A stretch of DNA of 64,000 nt from Dysidea avara (Eukaryota; Porifera; Demospongiae; Dictyoceratida; Dysideidae), in NCBI RefSeq assembly GCF_963678975.1, contig NC_089272.1:59284574-59348573 (forward strand), in the 5' to 3' direction. Made by a program: the position numbers and the translations under genes. Of the stretch, positions 11,488 to 24,333 are shown piece after piece. How positions within the stretch are numbered: position 1 is the stretch's first letter; each line of letters begins with the position of its first letter. The notes beneath the pieces are model-generated. The model was not told the origin of the DNA, made no database searches, and saw nothing but the letters and a program-made list of their open reading frames with translations.

Positions 11488-11769
11488 TTCCCACTCTGAA
11501 GCAATTAACCAATATTGTAGTGCCAAAGCTTGCTGCAGACTGGAAGGTGGCAGCTATTAATTTGGACTTTGACTCAACATCCATCAGGCTTATTCAACAG
11601 AAGTGTGGCATTAATGATCCAGAAAGTTGTTGTCTGGAGATGCTGGAAGAATGGCTAGCTACAGATAAAGGGAAAGGACTTAAGACCTGGAATACTCTAC
11701 TGTGTGCTCTAAAAATGAGCAAGAAACTGACCAACGCATGTAGTGAGATTGAGAGCAAGCTAGCAGAAG
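11488..11769 (+). CDS. Death-domain exon (C-terminal)
   Basis: A 282-base exon, acceptor ttctgtag (ends 11487), phase 1. It encodes a death-fold domain: VPTLKQLTNIVVPKLAADWK, then NLDFDSTSIRLIQQK, then DPESCCLEMLEEWLATDKGKG and KTWNTLLCALKMSKKLTNAC. The tryptophan after LAAD, the DPESCC...ML..WL segment and the TW..LL.AL motif are the usual death-domain landmarks. Death domains form homotypic complexes with other death domains in apoptosis or NF-kB-like signalling. A donor-like gtatgc follows at 11770; if it is not used, the frame reads on to a stop at 11832-11834. Confidence 0.82.
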
Positions 11770-12022
11770 GTATGCACTTATTACATTGTTACAATTTCAT
11801 GATCTCAGTATTGTGTGTAGGATGTAATCCATGACAGGCCTTGACTGTTATGCATTCTACTCTAAGTACCCATCAAACACTATAGAATACTTCAATTTTT
11901 AGTCCAATGCGATGTGTACTTATTGACTTATTAAATTTTATATCACACATACTTTGTATAATGAACGTTCTACATACTGTAGCACTTATTTGTTCAATAG
12001 TGTATACATAGTCTGATATGAC

Positions 12023-12536
12023 CAGTGTTGGGCAAGTTACTTTGTAAAAGTAACTAGTTACATAATACATATTACTTGCAACTGAACTATTTAGTTACAG
12101 TTACATATTACTCGTAAAATAAAGTAACTATAATAATATTACATATTATATTACTTTGTGTCCACAGCCTTAAGCTGTCACGTGTGAAACTACCACTTTA
12201 TCACGTGACATGATTGTGTTGTTGGACAATGTGCAAATCTTGGTTATAAGTAAGATAAGCTTCATTCAGTGGGCTTCGTTACTTCGTTGTAGCTAGGCGT
12301 TACTCAGAGGATAACTAACGAGATTAGTAACTTCGTTACTTGTAGTAGTAATATTACATAATATTAGACTCGTTACAGTAACTATATTACTTAGGTAACG
12401 AGTTACATTTGTAAGCAAAGTAACTTGAGTTATATTACCCGTTTTTTATAGCGTATTTCGTTATATTACTTAGTTACCACAAAAGTAATAATATTATGTA
12501 ATGCGTTACTTATGTAACGCGTTACTCCCAACACTG
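12023..12536. mobile_element. hAT-type MITE with perfect 8-bp target duplication
   Basis: Ends are CAGTGTTGGGC and CCCAACACTG. GATATGAC flanks it on both sides (12015-12022 and 12537-12544). The interior is full of GTAAC/GTTAC words like the copy at 2893-3452. It is non-coding. Confidence 0.92.
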
Positions 12537-12544
12537 GATATGAC

Positions 12545-13014
12545 CACTTATTATAATAACAATGAATGTTGCTACGAGTAGGAGGTGACTGAGGTATACT
12601 ATACAGTAGAATAAACTGCACTCCAGAGGTTGTAGCTTGCATATATACTGTACATAATATAACTTTTGTGAAGTCTACCAATTTTAGTTTGCAAGAATTA
12701 TTTCAATTATTATAACAAAATAACATTAGTGACTATGTACCATAATTATATAGCTGCATGCCTGAACAAAATTGAAGTAAACATGTACAGTATAATACAA
12801 AATTATAGACACTCAGTACAATATTATTATAGTAAGATACACAGATTATCATATAGTATGGTAGTAGGGTTAGAACCAGAATATTGGTCAGAAATCAGCC
12901 TCATGGTGCCTTGGCAGTATTGGTTAGGTAGAATCAAGCCCAAAAGTGTTTCCAGAATGTTTCAGATAGGTTGCTATGGAATCTTTAAAACTTATATTCA
13001 GTTGAATTTTCTGC
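12545..13014. other. Intergenic, no gene seen
   Basis: AT-rich sequence with short frames only and no recognisable protein motif or RNA gene. Confidence 0.5.
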
Positions 13015-13180
13015 TGACTGACTGATTGACTGACTGATCATGACTGAATGAATGACTGACTGACTGACTGACCGACCGACCGACCGACCGACCGACCGAC
13101 CGACCGACCGACCGACCGACCGACCGACCGACCGACCGACCGACCGACCGACTGACTGACAATGGTAGACTGACTGAAGC
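13015..13180. repeat. (GACT)n/(GACC)n tetranucleotide microsatellite
   Basis: Tandem ctga/gact units flank a core of about 25 perfect gacc units. The serine-glycine-arginine-valine repeat frame on the minus strand is an artefact of this repeat. Confidence 0.95.
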
Positions 13181-14097
13181 AACCTGAAAGATACAGTATC
13201 AAGGGTAACGTGCATACACTATGACATCATAATCTTCCAGAATGTATAGTGTTCTGTTATTACAGTACATATAGTTAATAATAATCACTTTCCTTGTAGC
13301 TAGGCAGTGATTGTGCTATACCAGTCGTGCTGAGTAAAATGTATCAATAAAATAATACAAAATGGTGAAATCTAACAATCTTAACCATTATTCCAGAAGT
13401 GTGTATCTAATGACTCAGTATGAAAGGTATCAGAGTACATACAGTATAAGCTGTGATCAATGAAGAATCCTAACAGTAAGTGCTTTTTAATTGAGAGTTT
13501 ATGACTTTTTCAGGCAAATGATATCATTTACTTAACAGGAAAGCAATCTAGTCATGATCAGTATCAAGACATTTTTGTGTGGTATAAGTATGTACAGTAT
13601 GCTGAATTTGTGCAGTCACCCTCAAAGTTGCAAGCCTTGCAGTCTTATTGTCATGTTTCAATGTTTATGATCAAAATAAGGTTCTAGCTTAGCAGTATTT
13701 AGATAGCAGTAAATTCTGTGAAATATTCCAACAGGTGCATTAACTTTCTAAATTGTAACACAGTATATTAATCCTAATTGTTTCACACATGACATTACGA
13801 CTGATTTTGCACATAATTATAACTACCTATGAATATTAGCAAGAGAAGTAATTATGGGTGTATATACAGAAAACAAAATGGTTGCTGTACTTGTATAAAA
13901 TATAGACTTTGATCCCACAGGTACAAGTCACTCCACAGTGTGCAAAGCATGAGCTTTCTAGAGGGGGGAGGGGTTGGGGACAAGCCCCCCTCCCCCCCCC
14001 CCCAAAGGAAATTTTGAAAATTAAAAATTCTGAGATTGAATTTTAGTAGCAATTTTGACAGAAATTTGTTGATTGTTCAACACTGTAAGTATGAATG
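13181..14097. other. Intergenic, no gene seen
   Basis: AT-rich. It includes a G-run/C-run pair (gaggggggaggggttgggg, then a run of C near 13984) that could form a hairpin and may be a relic of a MITE end. No gene was recognised. Confidence 0.45.
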
Positions 14098-14345
14098 CTA
14101 TTATTATTATTATTATTATTAATGGTTTACAGTGACCAGCACTGAAGGTCTACAGCAACTTGTGCTGCAGCCTTAGGATTACCTAACCTAGTTACAAGGA
14201 CTCAGACTTAAACAATAACTTATAGCAAATAAGGTGTAACCGAAAAGGGGCCAAAGTAAGGAAAAAAATCCCTCCAACCCTAGGATTCGAACTGCAGGTA
14301 AACCAATGTCTAGTCCGGGCCACACTCAGTCACTGAGCTAGAAAG
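14098..14345 (-). mobile_element. tRNA-derived SINE with (TAA)n tail
   Basis: On the minus strand a tRNA-like head has tagctcagtgactgagtg (box A region, about 14323-14340) and box B agttcgaatcc (14283-14293). A body segment ggctgcagcacaagttgctg follows, then a (TAA)n tail (14098-14120 on the plus strand as ATT repeats). A truncated relative with the same body and tail is at 17577-17653. Confidence 0.7.
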
Positions 14346-14475
14346 AATTAGCCAGTATAGTGTTCCTCAAGGAACTTTTAAAATATCAACTTTATGAAAT
14401 TGAATTTGGTGGCAATTTTGACTAAAATAAAATATGTAAATGTTTAAGAAAATTCAATGCTGGAAGCATGAATGC

Positions 14476-15259
14476 CCAGGGCTGGAGGAAGCGGTCCGGC
14501 CACCAGTGTTTCAGCATCAATTTTAAAAATATATATCCGAGTTGTTGATAGGCACTGACGGATTATGCTGGCGTGTGTTTGGGAATGATTGATACCTAAA
14601 GCATCATGCAAGCATTGTGATATAATGCCAGTAGTATATTTACATCTAAATCCTTCCCCGTGACAACCAGTCATGGAAAAGATCGAAACACTCTAATAGA
14701 ACGGTCACCCTAATAGAGCACTCAGGTACCTCATGCTGATTTATTAGTCATACACTTTATGAAGCTAGCAAATACAAAATAATTCTAAATAACTCTGCAC
14801 GGAAGTGTACATATATATAATTGAATGAATATTTGAACACTGCAACATAGCATAATAGGGTAAGATTAAGCATGTATAGTTTAGTGCCTAGCTACGTAGC
14901 TAATAACTGAGTTGTGACTTCATGACATTAAAATTAGTGATAGGTATATAGCCACCAGTGTTAAATGTTAGACTCATACATGCGTATAGCTATAACAAAA
15001 AGGGACAATACTGCAAGAATTTAATGTGAACACATAATGTAGCTACATACAGTGAATTTGACATGTGTTAGTCAATAAATTGCTAAGGATTTTACTGCTG
15101 AAAATAGTCTGATTTAATCTCAGAGCATGCAATTTTAAAAATTTTCCTCGGGGAGCATGCCCCCAGACCCCCTAGCATTCACACAACAGGTGCTCAGTAT
15201 TTCATAGTGCCTAGCTACCCCTTGGCCTGACCACTTCAGAATTGCTTCCTCCGGCCTTG
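14476..15259. mobile_element. hAT-type non-autonomous element with 8-bp target duplication
   Basis: The left end reads ccagggctggaggaagcgg; the right end is inverted (gcttcctccggccttg). ATGAATGC flanks both sides (14468-14475 and 15260-15267). It contains the word ACTCTAATAGAACGGTCA (14690-14707). There is no transposase frame. Confidence 0.8.
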
Positions 15260-15397
15260 ATGAATGCTACTGAGCTGGTAGTAGCTATAAAGTCTATAAG
15301 AAAATTTTGAGAATGATTGTGATGCCAATTTTGGGTGAAATTACACTGTAAGTTGAAAATTTTTATTGAATGTTCAGTTATTACCAAGCTACAAAAC

Positions 15398-16121
15398 AGT
15401 TATGTCAAGTAGGTCCGGCTAAGGTGTACTCATAATGTAATAAAGTATCAATCAGACAGTATTTAAAAGTTAAAACGACAGCTGCAGGGTTATACAAAAG
15501 GATATACTATATTACCGTGCCAAGACCTAAAGTCCATGGTCATGTCACAAATAACAATGGAGCAATTGCATGCATAATTTACTCCGCTGATACTGGATTT
15601 GATAATGGATTTCTCATGAATTGTGCATGATTTAGGAGTTGCATAGTTATAAAATCAACATTAATGATTCTTGACTTTGTGTCTTGATAATTGTTAGGCA
15701 CTCGTAATAAGCATCTTCGAAGACTTAAAAACCTGAGGTGACATCAGTAATTACTGAGGTGCAGGTAATTATTGATATCACCTCAGGTTTTTAAATCCTT
15801 GAAGATGCCTATCACGAGTATCTAACTCCAGTATTACCAAGACACAAAGTCCAAGATCATTAATTTAACTATGCAACTCTTAATTCATGAGAAATCCATT
15901 ATCAAATCCAGTATCAGCAAAGTAAATTATGCATGTAATTACCCCTTTTTCATTGTGACATGACCATGGACTTTAGGTCTTGGCATGGTAAGATAGTGTC
16001 TATCCTTATGTACAATCCTGCAGCTGTCTTTTTAACTTTTAAGTACTGTCTGATTGATTGATACTTTGTTACATTATGAGTACACCTTATAGCCTTTTTG
16101 TTGGACTTACTTGACATAACT
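15398..16121. repeat. Large imperfect palindrome, about 0.72 kb
   Basis: Left arm from agttatgtcaagta, right arm ending tacttgacataact, centre near 15755. Matching arm segments include gtgccaagacctaaagtcca near 15520 with its complement near 15970, and aacctgaggtgacat with atcacctcaggtt around the centre. Arms are about 0.35 kb and clearly diverged. There is no gene inside; it is probably a fold-back transposon. Confidence 0.88.
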
Positions 16122-16134
16122 ACTATATTGAGGT

Positions 16135-16215
16135 AGTCTTATTAGAGGCAGTCTTATTAGAGGCGGTCTTATTATATGGGTGGTCTTATTACAGAGGTAG
16201 TCTTTGTTAAGAGGT
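16135..16215. repeat. Short tandem repeat (about 16 bp, ggcagtcttattaga type)
   Basis: Five degenerate units of the form ggTAGTCTTATTAGA in a row just right of the palindrome. It resembles mariner-type MITE interiors such as 56251-56432. Confidence 0.55.
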
Positions 16216-16489
16216 ACCTGTTAATATGAAGTTTTGACCAATTTTAGTTTTTCGGTTTCAATTTTTCAGTTTCAGTTTTCAATTTCCACTGTTTCCAATG
16301 TCTCTTATCTATATGACCAGTGCACAAAAACCCTGAGTCACCACAAATACTGGGAATTTTTCTCAACAATATTAGATCTGAGAGTCTGACTCAACAAATC
16401 TATGGACTTTAACCTTCTTGTGGGTCACTAACAGTATGGCAACAATTCCAATGTAGTTTCACAAACAAAATCAGGCAGGTGGGTGCAAA

Positions 16490-19080
16490 TAACTACTGTT
16501 ATAGCTCATCACAACAATTTCCATCAATGTAGATATCTCAGTGGAATATTGCATCTGGTGCACATGTGATCCTTTCACTAACTAAAGCTTACAAGCAGTC
16601 ATCGATCACCTTGAATGCAGTGGAGCATTGCACAGAATTCAGAATGCAAGTGTACCAGATCTTAACCATATAGACATGACAGTAAAAGTTAGACTGAAAC
16701 ATCAACCTGCACCACAAAGCACTCTTATTCAAAGAACCTTACGTAGGAGAATCAAAACAAAAAAAAAAACAGTTCTATAAAAGCCATGTTCTGTATTGGG
16801 CAGTTATAGAACACTTAAATAGACCACAGTTCTATACATCAGGTAGTTATAGAACTGCCAGGCCATTTGAGTGATTACTATCACCTATTCTGGCCAGTAC
16901 AACCAATCAACCGAATCAGTCTAGGCTGATAGCCTTTACTGTGCCGGCTGACCAGACGGCCCAACCAGTAAGAGCAGAACCACTGGATTTAATTTATAGA
17001 CAAAGATATTGATGGTGATCAGCAGCAGTGAATGTTCATACTACATTTTGTTCACATAAATGGATAAGTCCTGGGAATATCATGGAAATATTAAGTACGG
17101 TGGTCTCAAAATGAAATATAGCACTTGGGTTCACCTCATGCTATATTTGTCTCTCTCCCACTGTTTTTCATTCTATATTTGACACATATCACTCATAGCT
17201 TTGCTTTAACTCTTATTACATATTATTATGTGTGCATTTTAAATCTACATACCATTTGACTAAAGGTATGCATCAAAATATAATCTCATGATATAGCTAG
17301 CTTATAAAAAAATATTTTCCCTCTCCTCCCCACTTCCTGTTCTTTAAACAAGGGCTAGTTTCTAAAAATATCATGTGGGCACACAACAACCAAATAATTT
17401 GGGCACAGTAAAACCAAGCAAGCTTGTACGTGCAATAAAAACAGAACAGCAAAGCTAGGTACATGTGCAGGTACAAATTAGAAGACCCCATTGCAACAAT
17501 CTTACAAGGAAGACAGTCCAAAATGAACCACTTTGACACCAGTATTTAGCAGTATCTTACTGAGATACTTTTTAATATTATTATTATTTTATTATTAGTG
17601 CTTTACAGTGACCAGCACTGAAGGTCTGACAGCAACATGTGCTGCAGCCATATACAATTACATATTATAGCTATGCACTGGCTAACAAAATAGTTGTTTA
17701 CAGTTTCTGCTATAAGGTATGTATAGGTGTTGAGCGATAAAATTAATGTTTGCAAGGTGTTAAAATTTTATTTGTATGTACATGTAATGTATGCAGACTT
17801 ACAGTATAATATGATACATACACTCTACAATACATTTGGAGAGAATATACACATACATGCATGGGTGTTCATACAGTCTTGGAAATGATCAGGATGAATA
17901 CTGTATATACCACATATATACAATGGTACACATAAGTAGTAGTTAATTCTGCATCATGGTATACACTGTATACATGTACAATATACACTGAGTTTGTAGC
18001 TATAGTGTGGCATGTTGGAAACCAACAGCCTATATGAATAACATCAAAATATTATTGATTGCATAAAGCTTTGAAATGCCTGTTCTAGCCCTCCTATTGC
18101 ATATACCATTAGTTACAATGCATAAATTTTAATTTGTTGAAGTACTGAAGCACTTCATCTGCAACAACAAATTCTTTTTGAAAAGGAAATGCATGTATTA
18201 GGACAAATGTGACCCGCGCTAATTACATTTGACACTTCAAATATTTCTGACCTGGTATAAAAAGGCATTCCCAGCTAGCAACAGCTTTAGAGTGATTACA
18301 ATCATTAGTCTATGCACTGAATTACAATTCTGTGAAACAGTGCATAACTGTCATAATGGTGACACAGTAAATTGCAAGGTTCTAATTGTTTCATGCATGG
18401 CATTAAGATTGATTTCCTAAATCTGGTCACAAATGCAGTTGCATATATTATTCAGACAGTTTCACAGTAGGCAAGCTCAAGATTTTGTAAGTCAATCATG
18501 AGTCACCCTATTAGAACTACTTAATGGAATTAATTCACATGAAGGCCAACTATACAGGCTAGTTGCACTATTGGTTCTTATAAAACTAGCAAGTTCTGAC
18601 AATCTTCTTGCAATATACTGTAGGAAGAGAAAAAGTTACTCAGCATTCAAAAGTTTAATATCCAAAAATCATAGGTGTATACAACTATTCCAGTATTACA
18701 TATTTGTAACAATGAAGCTCGCAAAAAATACTGGAGGATGATATTTACAACCACTGCAAATCATTACTTATAATAAATTACTAATTCCTGTATGTGTGCA
18801 ACTATTTTAAATCTAATATATAATATTACGTGCAATGAAAATCAGCAGCTTGTTTCTTGTTTTCATTATTATACAGGAAGTTTTAATCTTAAGTGGAATT
18901 GCTAGAGTAGTTCATATATACTATACACTAATAAAAATTTAAATGCCATAATTAGCTATAGATTGCATAAGGAAGTACATTATTAGGTCAATGAAATCAT
19001 CAGGGTGACTCAAGTAATTTTTTTATCTGGTCAGGCCAGAGACTAGTCTGGTAGTATATTTGTAGATATTAAACAAAGCA
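16490..19080. repeat. Segmental duplication, copy 1 (compact)
   Basis: Segments in order match the 27.6-40.8 kb region. For example ccacttcctgttctttaaacaagg (first 20 bases shared) near 17330 matches near 28306; tttggagagaatat near 17838 matches near 33994; caatgaaaatcagcag near 18833 matches near 39819; and tcaatgaaatcatc near 18989 matches near 40748. It has no composite elements. No gene was recognised in it. A further partial copy of its left part occurs at about 19880-20300. Confidence 0.75.
17577..17653 (-). mobile_element. 5'-truncated SINE
   Basis: ATT-repeat tail followed by gctttacagtgaccagcact and tgctgcagcc, the same body as the SINE at 14098-14345 but without the tRNA-like head. 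Confidence 0.6.
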
Positions 19081-19879
19081 AAAGTTCCCTCCCCCTATAT
19101 ATTATGAACTCTTGGACAAAGTCATTACATCATTAATTGCCACCAAAAGTGAGATAATTTAACACGACTATATGTATACCACTGGGGGTAACCTTGTCAT
19201 CATAAAATGATTTATTTCTACAAGAGTTAGTATTATTAACTCTTGTTATCTAGCAATGAGACTAGACAGAAAGCCTCTGAAGCATGGAGTCAGAAACTTA
19301 AAACCGGGAATAGTCCCTGACCAGGTGGTGATCCATAGACAGCTTTCAATTGCAGTCTAGGAAAGTGCTTGAGTAGGCACAACCCAAGATTCCTATCGTG
19401 TGTTTTCTAACAGAACCCTTCCACAAATTGTATATGCACTAGCACCACAATATTTTATTTACTGTCACTGGTTGAGATCATTTTAAAATTTTGCTTAGTC
19501 ATGGTATTATAGTCAATTAATATGTAGTGATAAAAATAAGATTGTGTCAGTGGTACACAATTACCACATGCACATGTGGACCTCATAACAGATGATATCA
19601 CTAACATGTGCCTAAATAGAATATCACTACAATAAGACTGAGTAAGCAAGTTCTCATAATATAATTTTTGCCAGGTCACCTGAAATGTATATAGGTAGAT
19701 TATTTTAGTTAATCATGTAAACAATAATATCCCTCAGAACAGTATTATTGTTAAATAATTTTATAAGACCAATAAAATGAGGCTCTAACCAGCTCATGGA
19801 GCAGTATTTTATCAGTTGTATATAAACAGGTCAAAATTACAACCTCAGTTTAAATGTACCATAGTGCCATATACATGCA

Positions 19880-20300
19880 AAAGCTACAGCTTGTCACAAC
19901 AAATCCTATCAATGTAACTATTTCAATCAATAATAAGGCCAGCGCACACATGGTGCGTTTACTAGGCTTAAGAAGTTTAGGGCTTTGCCAATCAACAGCA
20001 GTCATCAATCACTCTGAATGTAGTGGGACGTTGCACAGAATTCCTAATGAAAGTGTACCAACTGTTCAGCTACCTATAGCTACAGTATAAATTATGTGCA
20101 TCACCAACAAACAGTATATAATAACTGAGGCAATTACTGTAATTACTGTACCTACACTTTAGGTAACTAGGCATAGGCGTAGGAAGCGGTGGGGGGGTAG
20201 CCATTTCAAGTTGTCTCTTAAGTTCTCAACAATCTACCTACCACCAAAAATTCAGATTACTATTATGATCTACAGACAGCTTACAGTCTAGGCAAGTGCC
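19880..20300. repeat. Partial tandem copy of the duplicated block
   Basis: Sequence such as cagtcatcaatcactctgaa and gttgcacagaattc matches the 16590-16640 region, and gatctacagacagctt near 20260 matches near 19330. It supports a local tandem duplication history. No gene. Confidence 0.6.
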
Positions 20301-20354
20301 TGAGGAATCACACAGCCTGGGTTTCAGGATTTCGTTATATAATAAATAAAATAA

Positions 20355-20672
20355 CTAGAGGAAAAGTTAAGAATTTTAACTTAATTTGGATTAGGGGATC
20401 AACAAAAAAATCAATAAAACAAGAGAATTGCTAAAAAAAACAGTGAAACAAGACTGAGGGGTTGCCTATACCTGCACATATACTAGTGGACATTTTTAAT
20501 CCCTATATTTCAGTCATAACCATGACTGTACTGTATTAGGGATAAATTTACACTAGTATATCTGCAGGCATAGGCAACCTCTTTTGTTTCACTGCTTTTT
20601 AGCTATTCCCATGTTTCACAATTTTTTGATCCCTAATCCAACTTCAAAATTCTTAATTTTTCATTCTCCTCG
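20355..20672. repeat. Palindromic fold-back element, about 0.32 kb
   Basis: The left arm includes gttaagaattttaac and ttggattaggggatca; the right arm has tgatccctaatccaa and attcttaatttttc. Inner arms share gaggttgcctat-type sequence (ggttgcctatacctgcaca versus tctgcaggcataggcaacct). No gene. Confidence 0.8.
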
Positions 20673-20999
20673 TTTGTTTACTTTTTTGCATGTATGACTG
20701 GTGTACACCTAAAAAGGAAGAATGGCACCTGACATACCAATTTAGTGTCTGGATGTGCGCCCCAACTATCAATTATTAAAGAAAAGTAAAGTCCTATTTT
20801 CAGCTATGTTCAGCCTGCTGCACAGCATAGCGATGTCGAACAGTATGAGAAACACCTCTGCAGTAAATCCAGCCACTACAAAAAAATATAGGTTAGTTTT
20901 GTGATAGTCAGCAGAGAGGAAACCATATATATACATGCTATTGTGAATTGACACTACTACTGTCAGTGGAAAGTGATGGGACACAAAGGTACGTCCATG

Positions 21000-21335
21000 A
21001 TGCTTAGTTGCTCTGTAGGTGCTGCATTATGCCAAAAGGTACCAGTTGGATGAAAGTGCTATCTAACAGTGAAAAATCAAGTCCATAGTCTTAGTGGTTA
21101 TTGAGGTATGCTTGTCAGAAAGCATCAGCAGTCAGTCAGCAGAAATTTCAAAAAATTAAAAATTCATATCAACCTATTTGAAGCATTTTGGGTAGCACTG
21201 AAGGCACTTGGATATACCTGAACAATACTGTCAAAGTGCCATCTAGATATTGTGAGGCTGATTAAGGGTATTATTTTTGGCCAGAAAAATCCAAAACTTT
21301 GTGATCCCTAATACACAGTACTATTGTACTACATG
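21000..21335. repeat. Dispersed repeat related to 43.9-44.1 kb
   Basis: The run 'actgaaggcacttggatata' through 'ttgtgaggctgattaaggg' aligns with 43950-44060. No coding content or terminal repeats were recognised. Confidence 0.5.
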
Positions 21336-22340
21336 ACAACATGAGCTTTGCGTGAACATGTGCTTAGAATCGATGGATGCATGATCTAACATGCTGACAA
21401 TAAGCTACCTGTATGTAATCCTTCAAGTTTACAGGTATAGTGTACATTTATGGGAAATAGTTTAATTGTGTATCTCCTATAAGGATTCACTGTCTGGAGG
21501 CCTATTAGTCACTAGGAGTTTGTGTACAACAAATGTTTGGTCAGCAGGTTGTTTGTGCCGTAACTTCAAATCTTTAATGGTAGAAGCTAGCTATGCTTAT
21601 TTGCAGTCTGATGTTTGGTTGCCTAGCATCAATGTTTGTTCCTGCCCTAATTGTTTAATTTTCCATTGGCTGAACTGTTTGTATAAATGTACTACATATT
21701 TAGATTGTAGAGTATTTTCTAGAGTATGTATCCATAATATTGATCTGAATGTGAAAAAAGCATTTGTCTATAATCATGAAAGCAATCTCACACAGCATAC
21801 GTATATGATAACATGATTACTATGAGATTTGATCGTTACATGTACAGTACATGCAGCCTCATGAACTCAGCACACACAGTATACACATCACTTAATTGAA
21901 TTGGTCCCAGGATCAATTTGAGTCTTGCACTTGTATTAACATATGTTAAAGATTGACATCACTATAGACATAGTCCCATTAAGAACTCATCTCCCTATAA
22001 TCCATCACTTAATGGTATATTTAATGTCCTAACCTAGTCAATTAATGGCCACATGCATGCAGCTACTTGTCACTGGGTGGGAAGAATATATACCTCAAAC
22101 CCCACAATCATTGGTAGTGATCAGCAAAGAAATGTGATGTCTTTATCAATTATATAGTATAGCTGCTTGCATCTAACTTAAATTGTACATTCCCATAAAA
22201 AAAACAAAGGTTAGTCACTATTTTTACAGTTTGGTTTGTTATGCACACTTTATGAATACATTTTCATGTGGAACATATTGTGCATGACATAAAATATATA
22301 TCTGTAATTTTATCAATGAAGTAATACCAATGTGGGCAAT
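21336..22340. other. No gene supported
   Basis: A frame from about 21466 to 21816 is open but starts at a non-ATG codon, has no recognisable motif and no good splice context, so it is not called. The rest is AT-rich intergenic DNA. Confidence 0.4.
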
Positions 22341-22345
22341 GGTTG

Positions 22346-22400
22346 GTCGGTCAGTCAGTCAGTCAGTTGGTTGGTGGGTCGGTCGGTTGGTTGGTTCATC
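22346..22400. repeat. (GGTC/GGTT/AGTC)n microsatellite
   Basis: Degenerate tetranucleotide tract ggtcggtcagtcagtcagtc continuing into ggttggtgggtcggtcgg. Confidence 0.85.
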
Positions 22401-22726
22401 AGTCAATCAGTCTGTCATTCAGCTAGTCAAAATCTCTATATCCAAGGGCAGTATTTATTTAAATGAATGCTGGACCCTATATTCATTTATGTAGAGTTAG
22501 CTATACTTTTAGCATTAAAGTGATTAGACTACCGTTGCTTCGAGATCATCTTTATCACATGCAAGTATATGCACAAAAGCAAAGTCTTCAGCTACCACAT
22601 AGTCTACCTAGTTAACCAGCATTGGGACACCTGTGCACTACGTACAGAAGTGACAGGAAAATTGGGACTAGTATAACCTGCAGGAGGCCGCACTATGTTT
22701 CATAAGTGAAGGCATGGACACCCGAA

Positions 22727-22727
22727 G

Positions 22728-22821
<94 letters not shown>

Positions 22822-22827
22822 GCACAC

Positions 22828-22866
<39 letters not shown>
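22727..22866. repeat. (CA)n dinucleotide microsatellite
   Basis: A long CA tract with a few CG and TA interruptions. The cysteine-valine and threonine-histidine frames through it are artefacts. A second, shorter CA tract is at 23224-23252. Confidence 0.97.
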
Positions 22867-23220
22867 AACACACATGCACCCACAATTTAACACAAACACA
22901 CATGCACACACAATATCAGGTATATACATGCCAGTACAAATGTCATCATTAGCCTTTAAACATTCCATTACCCCACTTGAAAGTAATTAGAACTAATAAG
23001 GTGCTTCATCACTTGTCTCACCATAGTCTGACATCTAGTGCAAAGTTGATACACACACTTAGGGCTTGCAACATCACTTGTAGTGCACTTCACTAGGCCT
23101 CTGATTAGAAATCAGAACAGAAACCAAATGGCATGTTACACCAGAGTATCAGTTGCATCATCCAGTAACAAAACTGTTACTAACCACCAAGCACCATGAG
23201 AAGGTACGATTTGGAGTCTG

Positions 23221-23254
<34 letters not shown>

Positions 23255-23430
23255 GCGAATGTCATGCATGAATCTGTAAAGCAATTAAATTAAATTAAAT
23301 CATACTTACATGCTTCATAGAATTAAAGCAATTAAATTTTATGCTTCCTCCACTGCTGCCATTCCATTTTCTGGGTGGAGTGAAGCAAGATATACTATAG
23401 CTACTGATAGCTACTGTACTGACAACTAAA

Positions 23431-23670
23431 TATGTGACTGGGCCTGCAGCATGTGGGCACATAAAAATTGTCTACTTTTTCAAACTTTGATGTGTCATAA
23501 TTTCACATTCCAATATCATTGCAATTTTATGTTCATATTACACATTTAGTTGGCTTCAACATACAAGTTGCAGAATGAAAATATTCTATTCCAGTACTGA
23601 GATATGACCGGTTGTGTGACAGGGTATAGTTTGTGCCCACATGCCCTATTTTCCCAGGCCGGGACACATA
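23431..23670. mobile_element. TGTGACC-type MITE, copy 2
   Basis: Left end TATGTGACTGGGCCTGC with gcatgtgggcac; right end gtgcccacatgccct and CCAGGCCGGGACACATA. Same family as 7110-7361 and 57967-58222. Confidence 0.8.
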
Positions 23671-24107
23671 TTTTTGTGCCTCTTCAGATTTTGCACAATT
23701 TTTGTTAAATTCTTTACTTTTGCATTTCTTGAAAAACTTGAATGTTTTAATTGTGTTGGGACACATAGTATGTGCTGTAGTTCACATGAAAATGAATTCC
23801 TTTTGGTAATATAGTATAGGACCAACACAATTAGATTGTTTCCATAAATATAATGCTTCTTTTTTCCTTATGTACACTACCTGTACAGTTACAATAATTA
23901 CACACAGCTGCTGAGCTGCAGGTGTCATATTTTCAGCTGGCTACCTGCCACAGGAAGTTGCTTATTGGTTTCTCATGGTGCTGCTACAATATAAAAAAAG
24001 CAAAAAAATTGCAAATAATGTCAGTACACCTGCAAACAAGAGTTGACCTATCTGCAGTATACATAGCGGTATATTATTGATCCAGGCATAGCAGAGTATT
24101 ATTGAAA
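23671..24107. other. Upstream region of the lipase gene
   Basis: AT-rich sequence between the MITE and the first lipase exon. A tataaaaaaag-like stretch near 23989 lies about 120 bases upstream of the ATG and could be a TATA-type promoter element; this is a guess from position only. Confidence 0.3.
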
Positions 24108-24182
24108 ATGAACTTATTCTTCTTGAGTGCATTTCTATGCACTGCTGTGATTTCTAGTGGAAATGCAATTGATGATCCAATG
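24108..24182 (+). CDS. Class-3 lipase gene, exon 1 (signal peptide)
   Basis: ATG at 24108 opens a 25-codon exon, MNLFFLSAFLCTAVISSGNA then IDDPM, a typical signal peptide with a hydrophobic core and small residues at the likely cleavage site. The donor gtatga follows at 24183, phase 0. The product would enter the secretory pathway. Confidence 0.75.
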
Positions 24183-24237
24183 GTATGATAACAGGTACAA
24201 ATTGTCTTAATCTTCACCAATTTTGTGTTCTATACAG

Positions 24238-24333
24238 GATTTTACTGAGCAGAAAAGTCATCAATATCAGTTTGATCCTCTTCATTTAGAGCAGTCCTAC
24301 CTGGGAAATACAGCAGGAAGACGATTAAAGAGA
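24238..24333 (+). CDS. Class-3 lipase gene, exon 2
   Basis: It follows a 55-base intron (24183-24237, ending ctatacag). It is 96 bases, phase 0 at both ends, and encodes DFTEQKSHQYQFDPLHLEQS then YLGNTAGRRLKR, probably a pro-region or the start of the mature protein. The donor gtaagc is at 24334. The long intron to 25771 holds no recognised gene. Confidence 0.65.

Noticed and set aside
12985..13215. Ser-Val-Gly-Arg repeat frame on the minus strand
   Set aside because: Artefact of the (GACC)n tract.
21466..21816. 116-codon open frame on the plus strand
   Set aside because: Non-ATG start, no recognisable motif, no splice context; most likely chance.
22693..22990. Open frames of Cys-Val and Thr-His repeats
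   Set aside because: Artefacts of the (CA)n microsatellite on both strands.
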